Both the position numbers and the translations under genes were made by a program. Shown piece after piece: positions 17,687-26,582 of a DNA stretch of 64,000 nt. The stretch is taken from assembly GCF_965227365.1 (NCBI RefSeq), contig NZ_OZ245754.1, positions 4,154,001-4,218,000 of the forward strand. Direction: 5' to 3'. The DNA comes from Hwanghaeella sp965227365. Lineage in GTDB: Bacteria > Pseudomonadota > Alphaproteobacteria > UBA8366 > Aestuariispiraceae. Each line of letters begins with the position of its first letter. Within the stretch, counting starts at the first letter, position 1. Below the pieces are notes generated by a model, which had not been told where the DNA came from, did no database searches, and saw only the letters and a list, made by a program, of their open reading frames with translations.

Positions 17687-18637
17687 TCAACGATGCATCC
17701 GCGGCGAGTATCCGAAACGCAGCTTGAAGGCTGTCGAGAAATGCGCGGAACTCGCGAAACCCGTTGCGAGGGCAATTTCAGTGACGTTCAGCACGGATTG
17801 CTCCAGCAGATTGCGCGCCTTTTCCAACCGCAGACCGCGATAGAACGCCATGGTGCTTGCCCCCAGTTTCTCCCTGAACAGCCGGTTCAATTGCCGGGCC
17901 CCAAGACCGCTCAGCCGCGCAAGTTGATCGAGGTTCAAAGGATCGGCGACATGATTTTCCATCATCTCGATCGCCTGGATAACCGCCGGGTCCGATACCC
18001 CGTATCGTTCGACGAGGCCGGCGCGCTGCGGCCCGCCGGATGGCCGGACTTCCGTATGCATGAACCAATCGCTGACTTTGCGGGCGAAGGCCGCTCCGTG
18101 CTGCCGGGTGATCAAAGCATGCATCATGTCGAGGGCGGCCGTGCCGCCGGCACAGGTCAATCTGTCCCGGTCGATGACGTAAAGAGATCGCTCCACCAGC
18201 AAGGTCGGTGTGATCTCGGCAAGCGTTTGCGCATGTTCCCAGTGAACGGTCATCCGCCGCCCGCCCATCACCCCGGCCCGCGCCAGGATGACCGGACCAC
18301 CAGAAACACCGCCGATCTGCACGCCCCGGCGCGCCATCATGCGCAGCCATTGAAATACCCGACCGTCGTCGAACCGTGCCGGGTCCCCGCCCGCGACGAC
18401 CAGGACCAGATCGAAATCGCGATCACCATCCAATGCCGCCGTCGCTTCGATCACGGCGCCGCTACTGGAAACGGACCTTCCGCCTGATACCGGGATATGA
18501 CGCACATCGTAGAGCTGCTGCCCAGCCAGGTGATTGGCCGCCCGCATCGGTTCCGCTGCGGAGGAGTATGAAAGCAGCGCAAATCCGTCGATCAGCAGGA
18601 AGCCGACACGGAAGGGAGCAGTATGAGACGCGTTCAT
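17687..18637 (-). CDS. GlxA family AraC-type regulator, probable controller of sarcosine/glycine betaine catabolism
   Basis: A 316-residue regulator. The N-terminal DJ-1/PfpI-like domain (about 1-180, RVGFLLIDGFALLSYSSA) lacks enzymatic function in this family. The C-terminal domain (about 215-316) has two helix-turn-helix motifs, LARLSGLGARQLNRLF and VTEIALATGFASSAHFSTAF. I chose the ATG at 18637 because the homologous N-terminus begins close to it; ATG codons lie further upstream. GbdR, SouR and CdhR of the same family regulate betaine, sarcosine and carnitine use, and this gene is divergent from soxBDAG. Confidence 0.9.
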   Translation of the reverse strand: MNASHTAPFRVGFLLIDGFALLSYSSAAEPMRAANHLAGQQLYDVRHIPVSGGRSVSSSGAVIEATAALDGDRDFDLVLVVAGGDPARFDDGRVFQWLRMMARRGVQIGGVSGGPVILARAGVMGGRRMTVHWEHAQTLAEITPTLLVERSLYVIDRDRLTCAGGTAALDMMHALITRQHGAAFARKVSDWFMHTEVRPSGGPQRAGLVERYGVSDPAVIQAIEMMENHVADPLNLDQLARLSGLGARQLNRLFREKLGASTMAFYRGLRLEKARNLLEQSVLNVTEIALATGFASSAHFSTAFKLRFGYSPRMHR

Positions 18638-18731
18638 GGCCGAATATTGAAAGTTTCCGACCATTTTTAGCAAGTCAATCCAGGTCACCGCCTTCAAATA
18701 TGGCACTGACTTACATAAGGGGATGGTCGAC

Positions 18732-19982
18732 ATGCGGTATTCGGGGCTTCGCGTCCTGTGGGAAGGGCTGACAGGCAACAAGGGCTGGCAACCCGCCTGG
18801 CGGGAGCCGGAGCCGAAGCAATCCTATGACGTCATCATTATCGGTGGCGGCGGCCATGGTCTTTCCACGGCCTACTACCTGTCCAACAAGTTCGGCATCA
18901 CCAATGTGGCCGTACTTGAAAAAGGCTGGCTCGGCTCCGGCAATATCGGCCGCAATACGACGATTATCCGGTCGAACTACCTGTTGCCGGGGAACGAGCC
19001 TTTCTACGAACTTTCCATGAAGCTTTGGGAGGGCTTGGAACAGGATTTCAACTACAACGCCATGGTTTCCCAGCGCGGCGTCCTGAACCTGTGCCATTCC
19101 GACGCGCAACGCGACGCGTATGCCCGGCGCGGCAATTCCATGCATCTGGCGGGTGCCGATGCGGAGCTTTTGGACCAGGACGGGGTGCGGGCGCTTTATC
19201 CGTTCCTCGATTTCGATAATGCCCGCTTCCCGATCAAGGGCGGCCTGCTGCAAAGGCGGGGCGGGTCCGCGCGCCACGACGGCGTTGCCTGGGGTTACGC
19301 CCGCGGGGCCGACCGGCGCGGGGTCGACATCATCCAGAATTGCGAGGTGACCGGATTCAAGATCGAAAACGGTATCTGCAAGGGCGTCGAGACGACCAAA
19401 GGCCCGATCGCCGGCAAGAAGATCGCCGTTTGTGTCGCGGGTTCGTCCGGGCGCGTCATGGCAAAGGCGGGCATGCGGCTGCCGATCGAAAGTCACGTTC
19501 TGCAGGCCTTCGTCTCCGAAGGATTGAAACCCGTCATCCCGGGGGTGATCACTTTCGGCGCCGGCCATTTCTATATCAGCCAGTCCGACAAGGGCGGCCT
19601 CGTCTTCGGCGGCGATATCGACGGCTATAACAGCTATGCCCAACGCGGCAATCTGCCGGTCGTGGAAGATGTCTGCGAAAGCGGCATGGCCTTGATGCCG
19701 ATGATCGGCCGGGCACGCCTGCTGCGCATGTGGGGCGGGGTCATGGACATGTCGATGGATGGCTCACCCTTCATCGACAAGACCCATATAGACGGCCTCT
19801 ATTTCAACGGCGGCTGGTGTTATGGCGGGTTCAAGGCGACTCCCGCCTCGGGCTATTGCTACGCGCATCTGCTTGCCAAGGATGAACCGCATCCTGTCGC
19901 GACCGAGATGCGGCTGGACCGCTTCAAACGCGGCCACATGATCGACGAAAAGGGCGCCGGCGCCCAACCGAACCTGCATTGA
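18732..19982 (+). CDS. soxB: sarcosine oxidase subunit beta
   Basis: A 416-residue flavoprotein subunit holding the oxidation site of heterotetrameric sarcosine oxidase, which converts sarcosine to glycine and passes the methyl to tetrahydrofolate or releases it as formaldehyde. The FAD motif is VIIIGGGGHGLSTAYYL; the covalent-FMN region appears as GGSARHDGVAWGYAR. AAGGGG at 18717-18722 abuts the ATG at 18723, so the second ATG at 18732, nine bases from it, is the better start and gives the usual MRYS N-terminus. First gene of soxBDAG. Confidence 0.95.
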   Translation: MRYSGLRVLWEGLTGNKGWQPAWREPEPKQSYDVIIIGGGGHGLSTAYYLSNKFGITNVAVLEKGWLGSGNIGRNTTIIRSNYLLPGNEPFYELSMKLWEGLEQDFNYNAMVSQRGVLNLCHSDAQRDAYARRGNSMHLAGADAELLDQDGVRALYPFLDFDNARFPIKGGLLQRRGGSARHDGVAWGYARGADRRGVDIIQNCEVTGFKIENGICKGVETTKGPIAGKKIAVCVAGSSGRVMAKAGMRLPIESHVLQAFVSEGLKPVIPGVITFGAGHFYISQSDKGGLVFGGDIDGYNSYAQRGNLPVVEDVCESGMALMPMIGRARLLRMWGGVMDMSMDGSPFIDKTHIDGLYFNGGWCYGGFKATPASGYCYAHLLAKDEPHPVATEMRLDRFKRGHMIDEKGAGAQPNLH

Positions 19983-19995
19983 GGAGGCGCACGGC

Positions 19996-20304
19996 ATGAT
20001 TATCAATCACCCCCTGCTGGGCCCGCGCGACGCCGCCGAATTCTATTATCTGGGCGATGCCTCGCTGATGGACCGGCCGGATTGGCAAGCATCGGACGCC
20101 GCCGAGCAATTCTACGAATACCAATACCTGCGCGACAACGTGGCGGGCGAACACCGGGAGCTCTGGTATCACGAACATGGCGACCGGTCCTGGCTGGTCG
20201 TAACCCGCGATACCCTGACGCATGAGATCACCAAAGTGGAACTGGCCCGCGACGTCGCTCTTGCAAAAAAGGCCGGGGCCGCCCCGACCGGCGGGGAGGG
20301 TTGA
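19996..20304 (+). CDS. soxD: sarcosine oxidase subunit delta lacking the zinc-site cysteines
   Basis: A 102-residue small subunit that normally clamps the alpha and beta subunits and binds zinc through three cysteines and one histidine. Homology is clear in GPRDAAEFYYLGD, YLRDNVAGEHRELW and VVTRDTLTHEI. Where the canonical protein has CPNCGPR this one has NHPLLGPR, and the later HxxxC is YHEHGD. The protein contains no cysteine at all. GGAGG precedes the ATG. It probably keeps a structural role without this zinc site. Confidence 0.9.
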   Translation: MIINHPLLGPRDAAEFYYLGDASLMDRPDWQASDAAEQFYEYQYLRDNVAGEHRELWYHEHGDRSWLVVTRDTLTHEITKVELARDVALAKKAGAAPTGGEG

Positions 20305-20306
20305 GC

Positions 20307-23255
20307 ATGACACAATCCATGCGCATCGACGGCGGCATCGTCGACCGTTCCAAAGCCGTTTCCTTCAGCTTCGACGACAAGCATCTGCAAGGCTATGCAG
20401 GCGATACGCTGGCTTCGGCCTTGCTGGCCAACGACATCCGTCTCGTCGCGCGGTCCTTCAAGTACCATCGGCCAAGAGGCATCTATTCGGCCGGTCCGGA
20501 AGAGCCGAATGCGATGGTTCAATTGCGGCGCGGTCCGTTCCAGGAGCCGAACACCCGTGCCACCGTGGCGGAACTCTATGACGGCCTGCATGCCGCCAGC
20601 CAGAACTATCGCGGCAGCTTGAATTTCGACTTGATGGCGGTGAACGACCTGTTCTCCCCCTTCCTCAGCGCCGGCTTCTACTACAAGACCTTCATGTGGC
20701 CGAAAGCCTTCTGGGAAAAACTCTACGAACCCGCGATCCGCGCCTCGGCCGGTCTGGGCCGGCTTTCGGGCAAGGATGACCCGGACCACTACGACAAGGG
20801 TTTTCTGCACTGCGACCTGCTGATCATTGGGGCCGGTCCAGCAGGATTGATGGCCGCCCTGGCAGCGGGCCGGGCCGGTGCCAGGGTGATTCTGGCGGAT
20901 GAGGATTTCCGCATGGGCGGCCGGTTGAATTCGGAAACGCATGAAATCGCCGGCAGCGATGCCGGTAGCTGGACCGCGGCCGTGCTGGGCGAATTGAACG
21001 GCATGCCGAATGTCCGCCTGATGACGCGGACCACGGTTTACGGCGCCTTCGACCATGGTGTTTACGGCGCCCTCGAGAGAAAGACCGATCATCTGCCGAC
21101 CAGCGACGGCAAGCCGCGCCAGGTTCTATGGCGTATCTATTCGAAGCGCGCGGTGCTTTGCGCCGGCGCGACCGAACGGTCGATCGCCTTCGGCAACAAT
21201 GACCGGCCCGGCATCATGCTGGCCGGTGCCGTGCGGGCCTATGCCAATCGTTGGGGTGTCGCGACCGGTAGGAACGTTGCCGTCTTCACCAATAATGACG
21301 ACGGCTGGCGCACGGCAACGGACCTGACGTCGAAGGGCGTATCCGTTTCCGCCGTCATCGACACGCGCTCGATCGCGGCACCGTTCGAGGTTCCGGGCGC
21401 AACGATCGCCATGGGCGCATCCGTCGTCGACACGAAAGGACGAAAGGGCGTTTCGTCGCTGACGCTTTCCAATGGTATGACCGTTCCGGTCGACTGCCTT
21501 GCCGTCTCGGGCGGATGGAGCCCGAACGTGCATCTGACCTGTCACCAGCGAGGCCGTCCGGACTGGGCGGAGGACATTGCGGCTTTCGTCCCCGGCAAGG
21601 ACCTGCCGGTCGGCATGACGGTCGCCGGGGCGGCGAAAGGCGCCCTGACTCTGGCGGCGGCCTTGCGCGACGGAATGCAGGCCGGCGTGCAGGCGGCAAG
21701 TGATTTAGGGTTTTCGCCAACAGCGATGGACCTGCCCGAGGCGTCCGACGAAGCGGCGGATATCACGCCTTTCTGGTATGTGAAGGAAAGCAAGGCGCGC
21801 GCCTGGATCGATTTGCAGAACGACGTGACCGCGAAGGACATCAACCTGGCCAAGCGGGAAGGCTATCGCTCCGTCGAACTCCTGAAGAGATACACGACGT
21901 TGGGAATGGCGACGGATCAGGGCAAGACGTCGAACGTTCTCGGCCTCGCCGTCCTGGCCGAAGCAAGCGGCAAGTCGATCCCAGAAACAGGCACGACGAT
22001 TTTCCGCCCGCCCTATACACCCGTCCCGATTGCCGCTTTCGCCGGCCGAAGCCGGGGTAAAGAGTTCCGACCCACCCGCCTGACACCCGGCCATGAATGG
22101 GCGGCGGATCAGGGGGCTGTCTTCGTCGAGGCCGGGATGTGGCTTCGTGCTCAGTGGTTCCCGAAACCGGGCGAAACCCATTGGCGTGAAAGCGTCGACC
22201 GGGAAGTCCTAGCGACCCGAAAATCAGTCGGCATCTGCGATGTGACCACCCTGGGCAAGATCGACATTCAAGGGCGCGATGCGGCGGAATTCCTGAACAA
22301 GGTCTATGCGAACGGCTTCGCGAAACTGCCGGTCGGCAAGGTTCGCTACGGGCTAATGCTGCGGGAAGACGGCATGGTTATGGATGACGGCACGACCGCC
22401 CGTTTGTCCGAAACCCATTTCGTCATGACGACGACAACGGCCAATGCGGTCGGCGTGTTCCGGCATATGGAATTCTGCCGTCAGTGTCTGTGGCCGGAGC
22501 TGGACGTGCATCTGATATCCGCGACGGAACAATTCGCACAATACGCGGTTGCCGGCCCGAATTCCCGCAAACTGCTGCAGAAGATTGTCGACAAGGATTT
22601 CGACATCTCCAATGACGCCTTCCCCTTCATGGCCTGTGCGGAGATCACGGTTTGCGGCGGCACGCCTGCGCGCCTGTTCCGGATTTCCTTCTCCGGAGAA
22701 CTCGCCTACGAAATCGCGGTACCGTCCCGTTATGGGGATGGATTGATCCGCGCCTTGATGGAGGCGGGCAGGGAATTCGACGCCGTCGCCTACGGTACGG
22801 AAGCCCTCGGCGTGATGCGGATCGAAAAGGGACATCCCGCCGGGAACGAGTTGAACGGCCAGACGACGGCCCGGGACATGGGCATGGGTCGGATGGTGTC
22901 CAAGAAGAAGGACAGCATCGGCAGCATCCTGTCGGAACGGCCCGAGCTCAACCGGGAGGACGGCCTCGCCCTGATCGGGTTCAAACCGATCGACAAGAAC
23001 AGGCAGTTGAGATCCGGCGCCCATTTCATCGCCAAGGGCAATGCACACTCGCTGGAGAACGACGAGGGCTGGATGACGTCGGTCGCGCATTCACCGACGC
23101 TTGGCCATTCCATCGGCCTCGGCTTCATCAAACGGGGTTCGGATCGGATCGGCGAAACCGTCATCGCCGCCGACCCGATCCGCGGCGAGAGCATCGAAGT
23201 CGAAATCGTCTCACCGCATTTCTTCGACCCGGAAGGGGAACGCGTCCGTGCCTGA
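20307..23255 (+). CDS. soxA: sarcosine oxidase subunit alpha
   Basis: A 982-residue subunit. The N-terminal ferredoxin-like region without iron-sulfur cysteines (GDTLASALLAND, RSFKYHRPRGI) is followed by an NAD-binding domain (IIGAGPAGLMAALAAG near residue 175) and a C-terminal GcvT-like tetrahydrofolate domain from about residue 590 (VGICDVTTLGKIDIQG). The folate domain captures the one-carbon unit as methylene-tetrahydrofolate. GGGGAGGG six bases ahead decides for the ATG at 20307 over a TTG at 20301. It follows soxD directly and its end overlaps the soxG start. Confidence 0.96.
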   Translation: MTQSMRIDGGIVDRSKAVSFSFDDKHLQGYAGDTLASALLANDIRLVARSFKYHRPRGIYSAGPEEPNAMVQLRRGPFQEPNTRATVAELYDGLHAASQNYRGSLNFDLMAVNDLFSPFLSAGFYYKTFMWPKAFWEKLYEPAIRASAGLGRLSGKDDPDHYDKGFLHCDLLIIGAGPAGLMAALAAGRAGARVILADEDFRMGGRLNSETHEIAGSDAGSWTAAVLGELNGMPNVRLMTRTTVYGAFDHGVYGALERKTDHLPTSDGKPRQVLWRIYSKRAVLCAGATERSIAFGNNDRPGIMLAGAVRAYANRWGVATGRNVAVFTNNDDGWRTATDLTSKGVSVSAVIDTRSIAAPFEVPGATIAMGASVVDTKGRKGVSSLTLSNGMTVPVDCLAVSGGWSPNVHLTCHQRGRPDWAEDIAAFVPGKDLPVGMTVAGAAKGALTLAAALRDGMQAGVQAASDLGFSPTAMDLPEASDEAADITPFWYVKESKARAWIDLQNDVTAKDINLAKREGYRSVELLKRYTTLGMATDQGKTSNVLGLAVLAEASGKSIPETGTTIFRPPYTPVPIAAFAGRSRGKEFRPTRLTPGHEWAADQGAVFVEAGMWLRAQWFPKPGETHWRESVDREVLATRKSVGICDVTTLGKIDIQGRDAAEFLNKVYANGFAKLPVGKVRYGLMLREDGMVMDDGTTARLSETHFVMTTTTANAVGVFRHMEFCRQCLWPELDVHLISATEQFAQYAVAGPNSRKLLQKIVDKDFDISNDAFPFMACAEITVCGGTPARLFRISFSGELAYEIAVPSRYGDGLIRALMEAGREFDAVAYGTEALGVMRIEKGHPAGNELNGQTTARDMGMGRMVSKKKDSIGSILSERPELNREDGLALIGFKPIDKNRQLRSGAHFIAKGNAHSLENDEGWMTSVAHSPTLGHSIGLGFIKRGSDRIGETVIAADPIRGESIEVEIVSPHFFDPEGERVRA

Positions 23256-23817
23256 CATGACTTTGCAGCCGAAATCACCGCTGAACGGATACAGCGAAAC
23301 ATTCGACGGGACGGAGCTGGCCGAAGCGACCGGTTTGGGATTGGTTTCGATCGCGACACCGCGCGACGGGGCCGAGGCCCTGAACGCCGCCCTGCAATCG
23401 GCCTATGGCTGCGGCCGTCCAGATGCCGGGACCAGCACCGCATCCGGCGACGGCAGCATGCGGCTGCTCGGCTTGCAGCAGGACCAGATTTTCGCCCTGT
23501 TCCCCCATTCCGGCGACAGGGCGGTCACGGAGATCGCGACAGCCCTGGGCGAGGTGGGTTATTACACCGACCAATCGGATAGTTGGGCCTTCCTGCGCCT
23601 GAGCGGTCCGGCCGCGATCCCCGCCTTGCAGCGGATCTGTACCCTGGATCTGGACGTAACAGCCTTGCCGGTCGGATCCGTGGCGCGCACGGCGATGGAG
23701 CATATGGGGGTGATCCTGCTGCGGGAGGGAACGGACGCCTTCCTGCTGATGGGCGCCCGTTCCTCCGCCGGGAACTTCCTGCACGCGGTCGAACAATCGG
23801 TCCGCAACGTGACCTGA
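23248..23817 (+). CDS. soxG: sarcosine oxidase subunit gamma
   Basis: A 189-residue subunit with a GcvT-like fold. The frame is open far upstream inside soxA, but GGAAGGGGAA stands seven bases before the GTG at 23248, which overlaps the soxA stop by eight bases; an ATG at 23257 is the alternative. Family traits are LGLQQDQIFALFP, WAFLRLSGPAAIPALQRIC and ARTAMEHMGVIL. The last sox gene converges on an aminotransferase gene with 14 bp between stops. Confidence 0.9.
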   Translation: MPDMTLQPKSPLNGYSETFDGTELAEATGLGLVSIATPRDGAEALNAALQSAYGCGRPDAGTSTASGDGSMRLLGLQQDQIFALFPHSGDRAVTEIATALGEVGYYTDQSDSWAFLRLSGPAAIPALQRICTLDLDVTALPVGSVARTAMEHMGVILLREGTDAFLLMGARSSAGNFLHAVEQSVRNVT

Positions 23818-23831
23818 ATGCCGGGCCTGCT

Positions 23832-25202
23832 CTAACCCAGGACCGACACGACCGCCTTGCGGGCGGCATCGACGATCTTGTCCGCCTCGGTCCGGTCGAG
23901 GCAGAGCGGCGGGGCAAAGCCCAGGATATCGCCCTGCGGCATGGCGCGGCCGATCACGCCTTCCTTCACCAGCGCGGCGGCCACATGCGGCCCGACCTTG
24001 TCGGCGGCATCGAAGAAGACTCGCCCGTCCTTCTGCTTCACGAATTCCACCGCGCAGAGCATGCCTTCACCGCGCACCTCGCCGACATTGTCATGGGTCG
24101 ACAGCGCATCCTTCATCGACTGGGTCAGATAGGCGCCGACAACGCGGGCATTGTCGACCAGATCGAGTGCATCGATCAGGTTCAGGTTGGCGACGCCCGC
24201 CGCCGCCCCGATCGGATGCGCCGAATAGGTCCAGCCATGGCCGATCGGCCCGAGTTCGTCGGTACCCTGTTCCAGGACCTTCCAGACCTTGTCCGAAACG
24301 ATGGAGCCCGACAGCGGCGCATAGGCCGATGTCAGCCCCTTGGCGATGGTGATGATATCCGCCTCGATCCCGTGATGGGTGGTTCCCATCATGCTGCCCA
24401 ACCGGCCGAACCCGGTGACCACCTCGTCCGCGATCAGCAGGATGTCGTGTTTGGCGAGCACTTCCTGAATGGCTGCCCAATAGCCTTTCGGCGGCGGTAC
24501 GATGCCGCCGGTTCCCAGGACCGGTTCGCCGATGAAGGCGGCGATGGTATCCGCCCCTTCCCGCGCGATCAGCGCTTCCAATTCCGTGACGCAGAAGGCG
24601 ACGAAATCCGCCTCCGTCATATCGAGATCGGGACGGCGGAAATAATACGGCGCTTCCGTGTGCAGCACCTTGTCCAGCGGCAGATCGAATTTCTTGTGGA
24701 ACAGTTCCAGACCGGTCAGCGACCCGGTCATCAGGCCGGAGCCGTGATAGCCGCGCCAGCGCGAGATGATCTTTTTCTTCTCCGGCCGGCCCAGGACATT
24801 GTTGTAGTACCAGACCAGCTTGATGTTGGTTTCGTTCGCATCCGATCCGCCGAGGCCGAAATAGACCTTGGACATATTGTCCGGCGCGCGGTCGACGACC
24901 ATCTTCGCCAACGTGATGGAGGCTTCCGTCCCATGACCGACATAGGCGTGATAGTAGGACAGTTCCTTCGCCTGTTTCGCAATAGCCTCGGCGATTTCCT
25001 GCCGCCCATAACCGACATTGACGCAATAGAGGCCCGCGAAACCGTCCAGGACGCGATTGCCGTCACGGTCTTCGATATAGACGCCGGATCCCCCGGCGAC
25101 GATACGATTCGGACTTTCGCCGCGCGCGTGTTGTGCCAAATGGGTCGATGGATGGAAGAAATTCTCCCGATCCCACTGGTCCAACTGATCATTGGTCAAC
25201 AT
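23832..25202 (-). CDS. class III aminotransferase (aspartate aminotransferase family)
   Basis: A 456-residue PLP enzyme that moves a terminal amino group, typically from a diamine or omega-amino acid, to pyruvate or 2-oxoglutarate. The fold is shown by LDGFAGLYCVNVGYG near residue 55, GGSDANETNIKL, and IADEVVTGFGR followed by the PLP-lysine segment TIAKGLTSAY. AAAGGA lies before the ATG. It is separated from the EutC/EutB/deacetylase genes by 384 bp that includes a large inverted-repeat structure. With those genes, diaminobutyrate or polyamine transamination is plausible. Confidence 0.9.
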   Translation of the reverse strand: MLTNDQLDQWDRENFFHPSTHLAQHARGESPNRIVAGGSGVYIEDRDGNRVLDGFAGLYCVNVGYGRQEIAEAIAKQAKELSYYHAYVGHGTEASITLAKMVVDRAPDNMSKVYFGLGGSDANETNIKLVWYYNNVLGRPEKKKIISRWRGYHGSGLMTGSLTGLELFHKKFDLPLDKVLHTEAPYYFRRPDLDMTEADFVAFCVTELEALIAREGADTIAAFIGEPVLGTGGIVPPPKGYWAAIQEVLAKHDILLIADEVVTGFGRLGSMMGTTHHGIEADIITIAKGLTSAYAPLSGSIVSDKVWKVLEQGTDELGPIGHGWTYSAHPIGAAAGVANLNLIDALDLVDNARVVGAYLTQSMKDALSTHDNVGEVRGEGMLCAVEFVKQKDGRVFFDAADKVGPHVAAALVKEGVIGRAMPQGDILGFAPPLCLDRTEADKIVDAARKAVVSVLG

Positions 25203-25275
25203 GATACCGATCCTTTCTTTACAGCCGGCCGGTAAAACCCGGTATTGGAAAGACTGTCACCCGCAGCGTTCCAAA

Positions 25276-25539
25276 GGAGCGGCGCACAGTAATTCGTGCG
25301 CAACTGGGATCGCTTGATAGGGGCGCACGCCAGGCGCCGCTGCGAAGACGATGCGGCGCATCGTCAAGCGGTGACAACGCAGTGTGCGGCCCTATCAAGC
25401 GACCGGGGCGGCGGGGTTAGCGACTTTCTGGATCGCGTCAGCGGACGCTTCCGATATCCCTGCATCGCTACGCGCCCGCTTCCTAACCAGAAAGACGTTA
25501 ACCCCGTCCCAGTGGGCACGAATTACTGTACGTCGCTCC
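25276..25539. repeat. Y-shaped (three-way junction) inverted-repeat structure, 264 bp
   Basis: Within the 384-bp gap 25203-25586 three long inverted repeats nest exactly. The outer stem pairs 25276-25309 with 25507-25539 (about 33 bp, few mismatches, one bulge, with AGTAATTCGTGC facing GCACGAATTACT). Arm B pairs 25311-25330 with 25382-25401 (one G/G mismatch) and is capped by a perfect hairpin, 25347-25354 with 25358-25365. Arm C pairs 25413-25431 with 25487-25505 (one clear mismatch) and has an inner 9-bp stem. Only one base sits between the outer stem and each flanking arm. No target-site duplication or coding gene is seen. It may be a MITE-like element or a structured RNA. Confidence 0.8.
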
Positions 25540-25586
25540 CCGAAAGAAGGACCTTTGGGCAGTCCGGCAAGGGCGCCGGCTTTCGC

Positions 25587-26582
25587 CTATGCTTCGACCG
25601 TTACCCCCGCGCCGGCTTTTGTCGCGGCGGCGAAGGCATAGGTTGCTATCGCGGTATCCTGCGCGCCCGTTCCGGTCAAGTCACACAGCGTGATATCCTG
25701 GTCCGATTTCCGGCCCAAGGACGGGTCCAATACCACCTGGCCGAGCTCGGGGAGGCCTTCCGTCGTTTTTACGGTTCCCGCCGCCAGGGCCGAGCGCAAT
25801 TCACCGAGGATCTCACATTGACTGATGCGGTCCGGCACATAGGCCGCCAAGTGCGGGAAAACGTTCGGATCGATCTCGTTCTTACCGGTCTGATCCGACC
25901 CCATGGCGGTGATATGCAACCCGGGATGCAGCCAGTCCGCCTTCAGCACCGCTTCGGCGGAAGGTGTCGTCGTGACAACGAGCTGGCTTTCCGCGACGAG
26001 CTGCGCAGGATCGGTCTCCGCGACGGCCTCGACACCCAACCTGGCCGCGATGTCGGATGCACAGGCCCGCGCCTTTTCCGCATCCCGTCCCCATACCAGC
26101 ACCTTCTTGAAAGGCCGAACCAGATGGGCCGCCTCAATCTGTAAACGCGCCTGGGCGCCTGTGCCCATCACCCCCGCCGTGTCGACCACGCTCGGCGCCA
26201 TGAGCTTGGCGGCAAGTCCGCCGGCCGCGGCTGTCCGGACATCGGTCAGGTACCCGTTGTCCAACAGAACGGCTTCCACCACCCCGGTCTTGGCTGAGAA
26301 CAGGATCATCAACCCATTGGTGCTGGGCAGGCCGATCTTCGGATTGTTGAAGAAACCGGGGCTGATTTTCACCGCGAAACCGTCGAAGCCTGGGATATAG
26401 GCCGTCTTTACGTCGACCTCGCCATGTTCCGACGGTATGTCCATGGAAAGGATCGGCGGCATGATCACCTCACCGCCTGCCAGGCTTGCGAAGGCCTTCG
26501 CGACGATATCGATCGCCGTCTCGTCGACCGAAACGAACCGGCGCAGTTCAGCCTCGGTCAGGATGTGGATATCACGCGTCAT
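25587..26582 (-). CDS. eutC: ornithine cyclodeaminase/mu-crystallin family protein (EutC-like)
   Basis: A 331-residue NAD-dependent protein of the OCD/mu-crystallin family, which includes cyclodeaminases and imine reductases. The Rossmann motif GVMGTGAQARLQIEAA lies near residue 135; the substrate region includes YIPGFDGFAVKISPG. It overlaps the EutB-like gene by 11 bp; the EutB-EutC pair is known from ectoine/hydroxyectoine degradation. BhcD iminosuccinate reductase belongs to the same family, but the aldolase and aminotransferase genes of the hydroxyaspartate cycle are not seen here. Confidence 0.85.
   Translation of the reverse strand: MTRDIHILTEAELRRFVSVDETAIDIVAKAFASLAGGEVIMPPILSMDIPSEHGEVDVKTAYIPGFDGFAVKISPGFFNNPKIGLPSTNGLMILFSAKTGVVEAVLLDNGYLTDVRTAAAGGLAAKLMAPSVVDTAGVMGTGAQARLQIEAAHLVRPFKKVLVWGRDAEKARACASDIAARLGVEAVAETDPAQLVAESQLVVTTTPSAEAVLKADWLHPGLHITAMGSDQTGKNEIDPNVFPHLAAYVPDRISQCEILGELRSALAAGTVKTTEGLPELGQVVLDPSLGRKSDQDITLCDLTGTGAQDTAIATYAFAAATKAGAGVTVEA

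Noticed and set aside
23583..25235. Open frame of 550 codons opposite the class III aminotransferase, and similar long frames at 34225-35880 and 47094-48863
   Set aside because: All lie antisense to well-recognised genes and show no domain.
25296..26144. Open frame running from the Y-shaped structure into the EutC-like gene on the opposite strand
   Set aside because: It crosses the inverted-repeat structure and the antisense of a clear gene, with no homologous motif.
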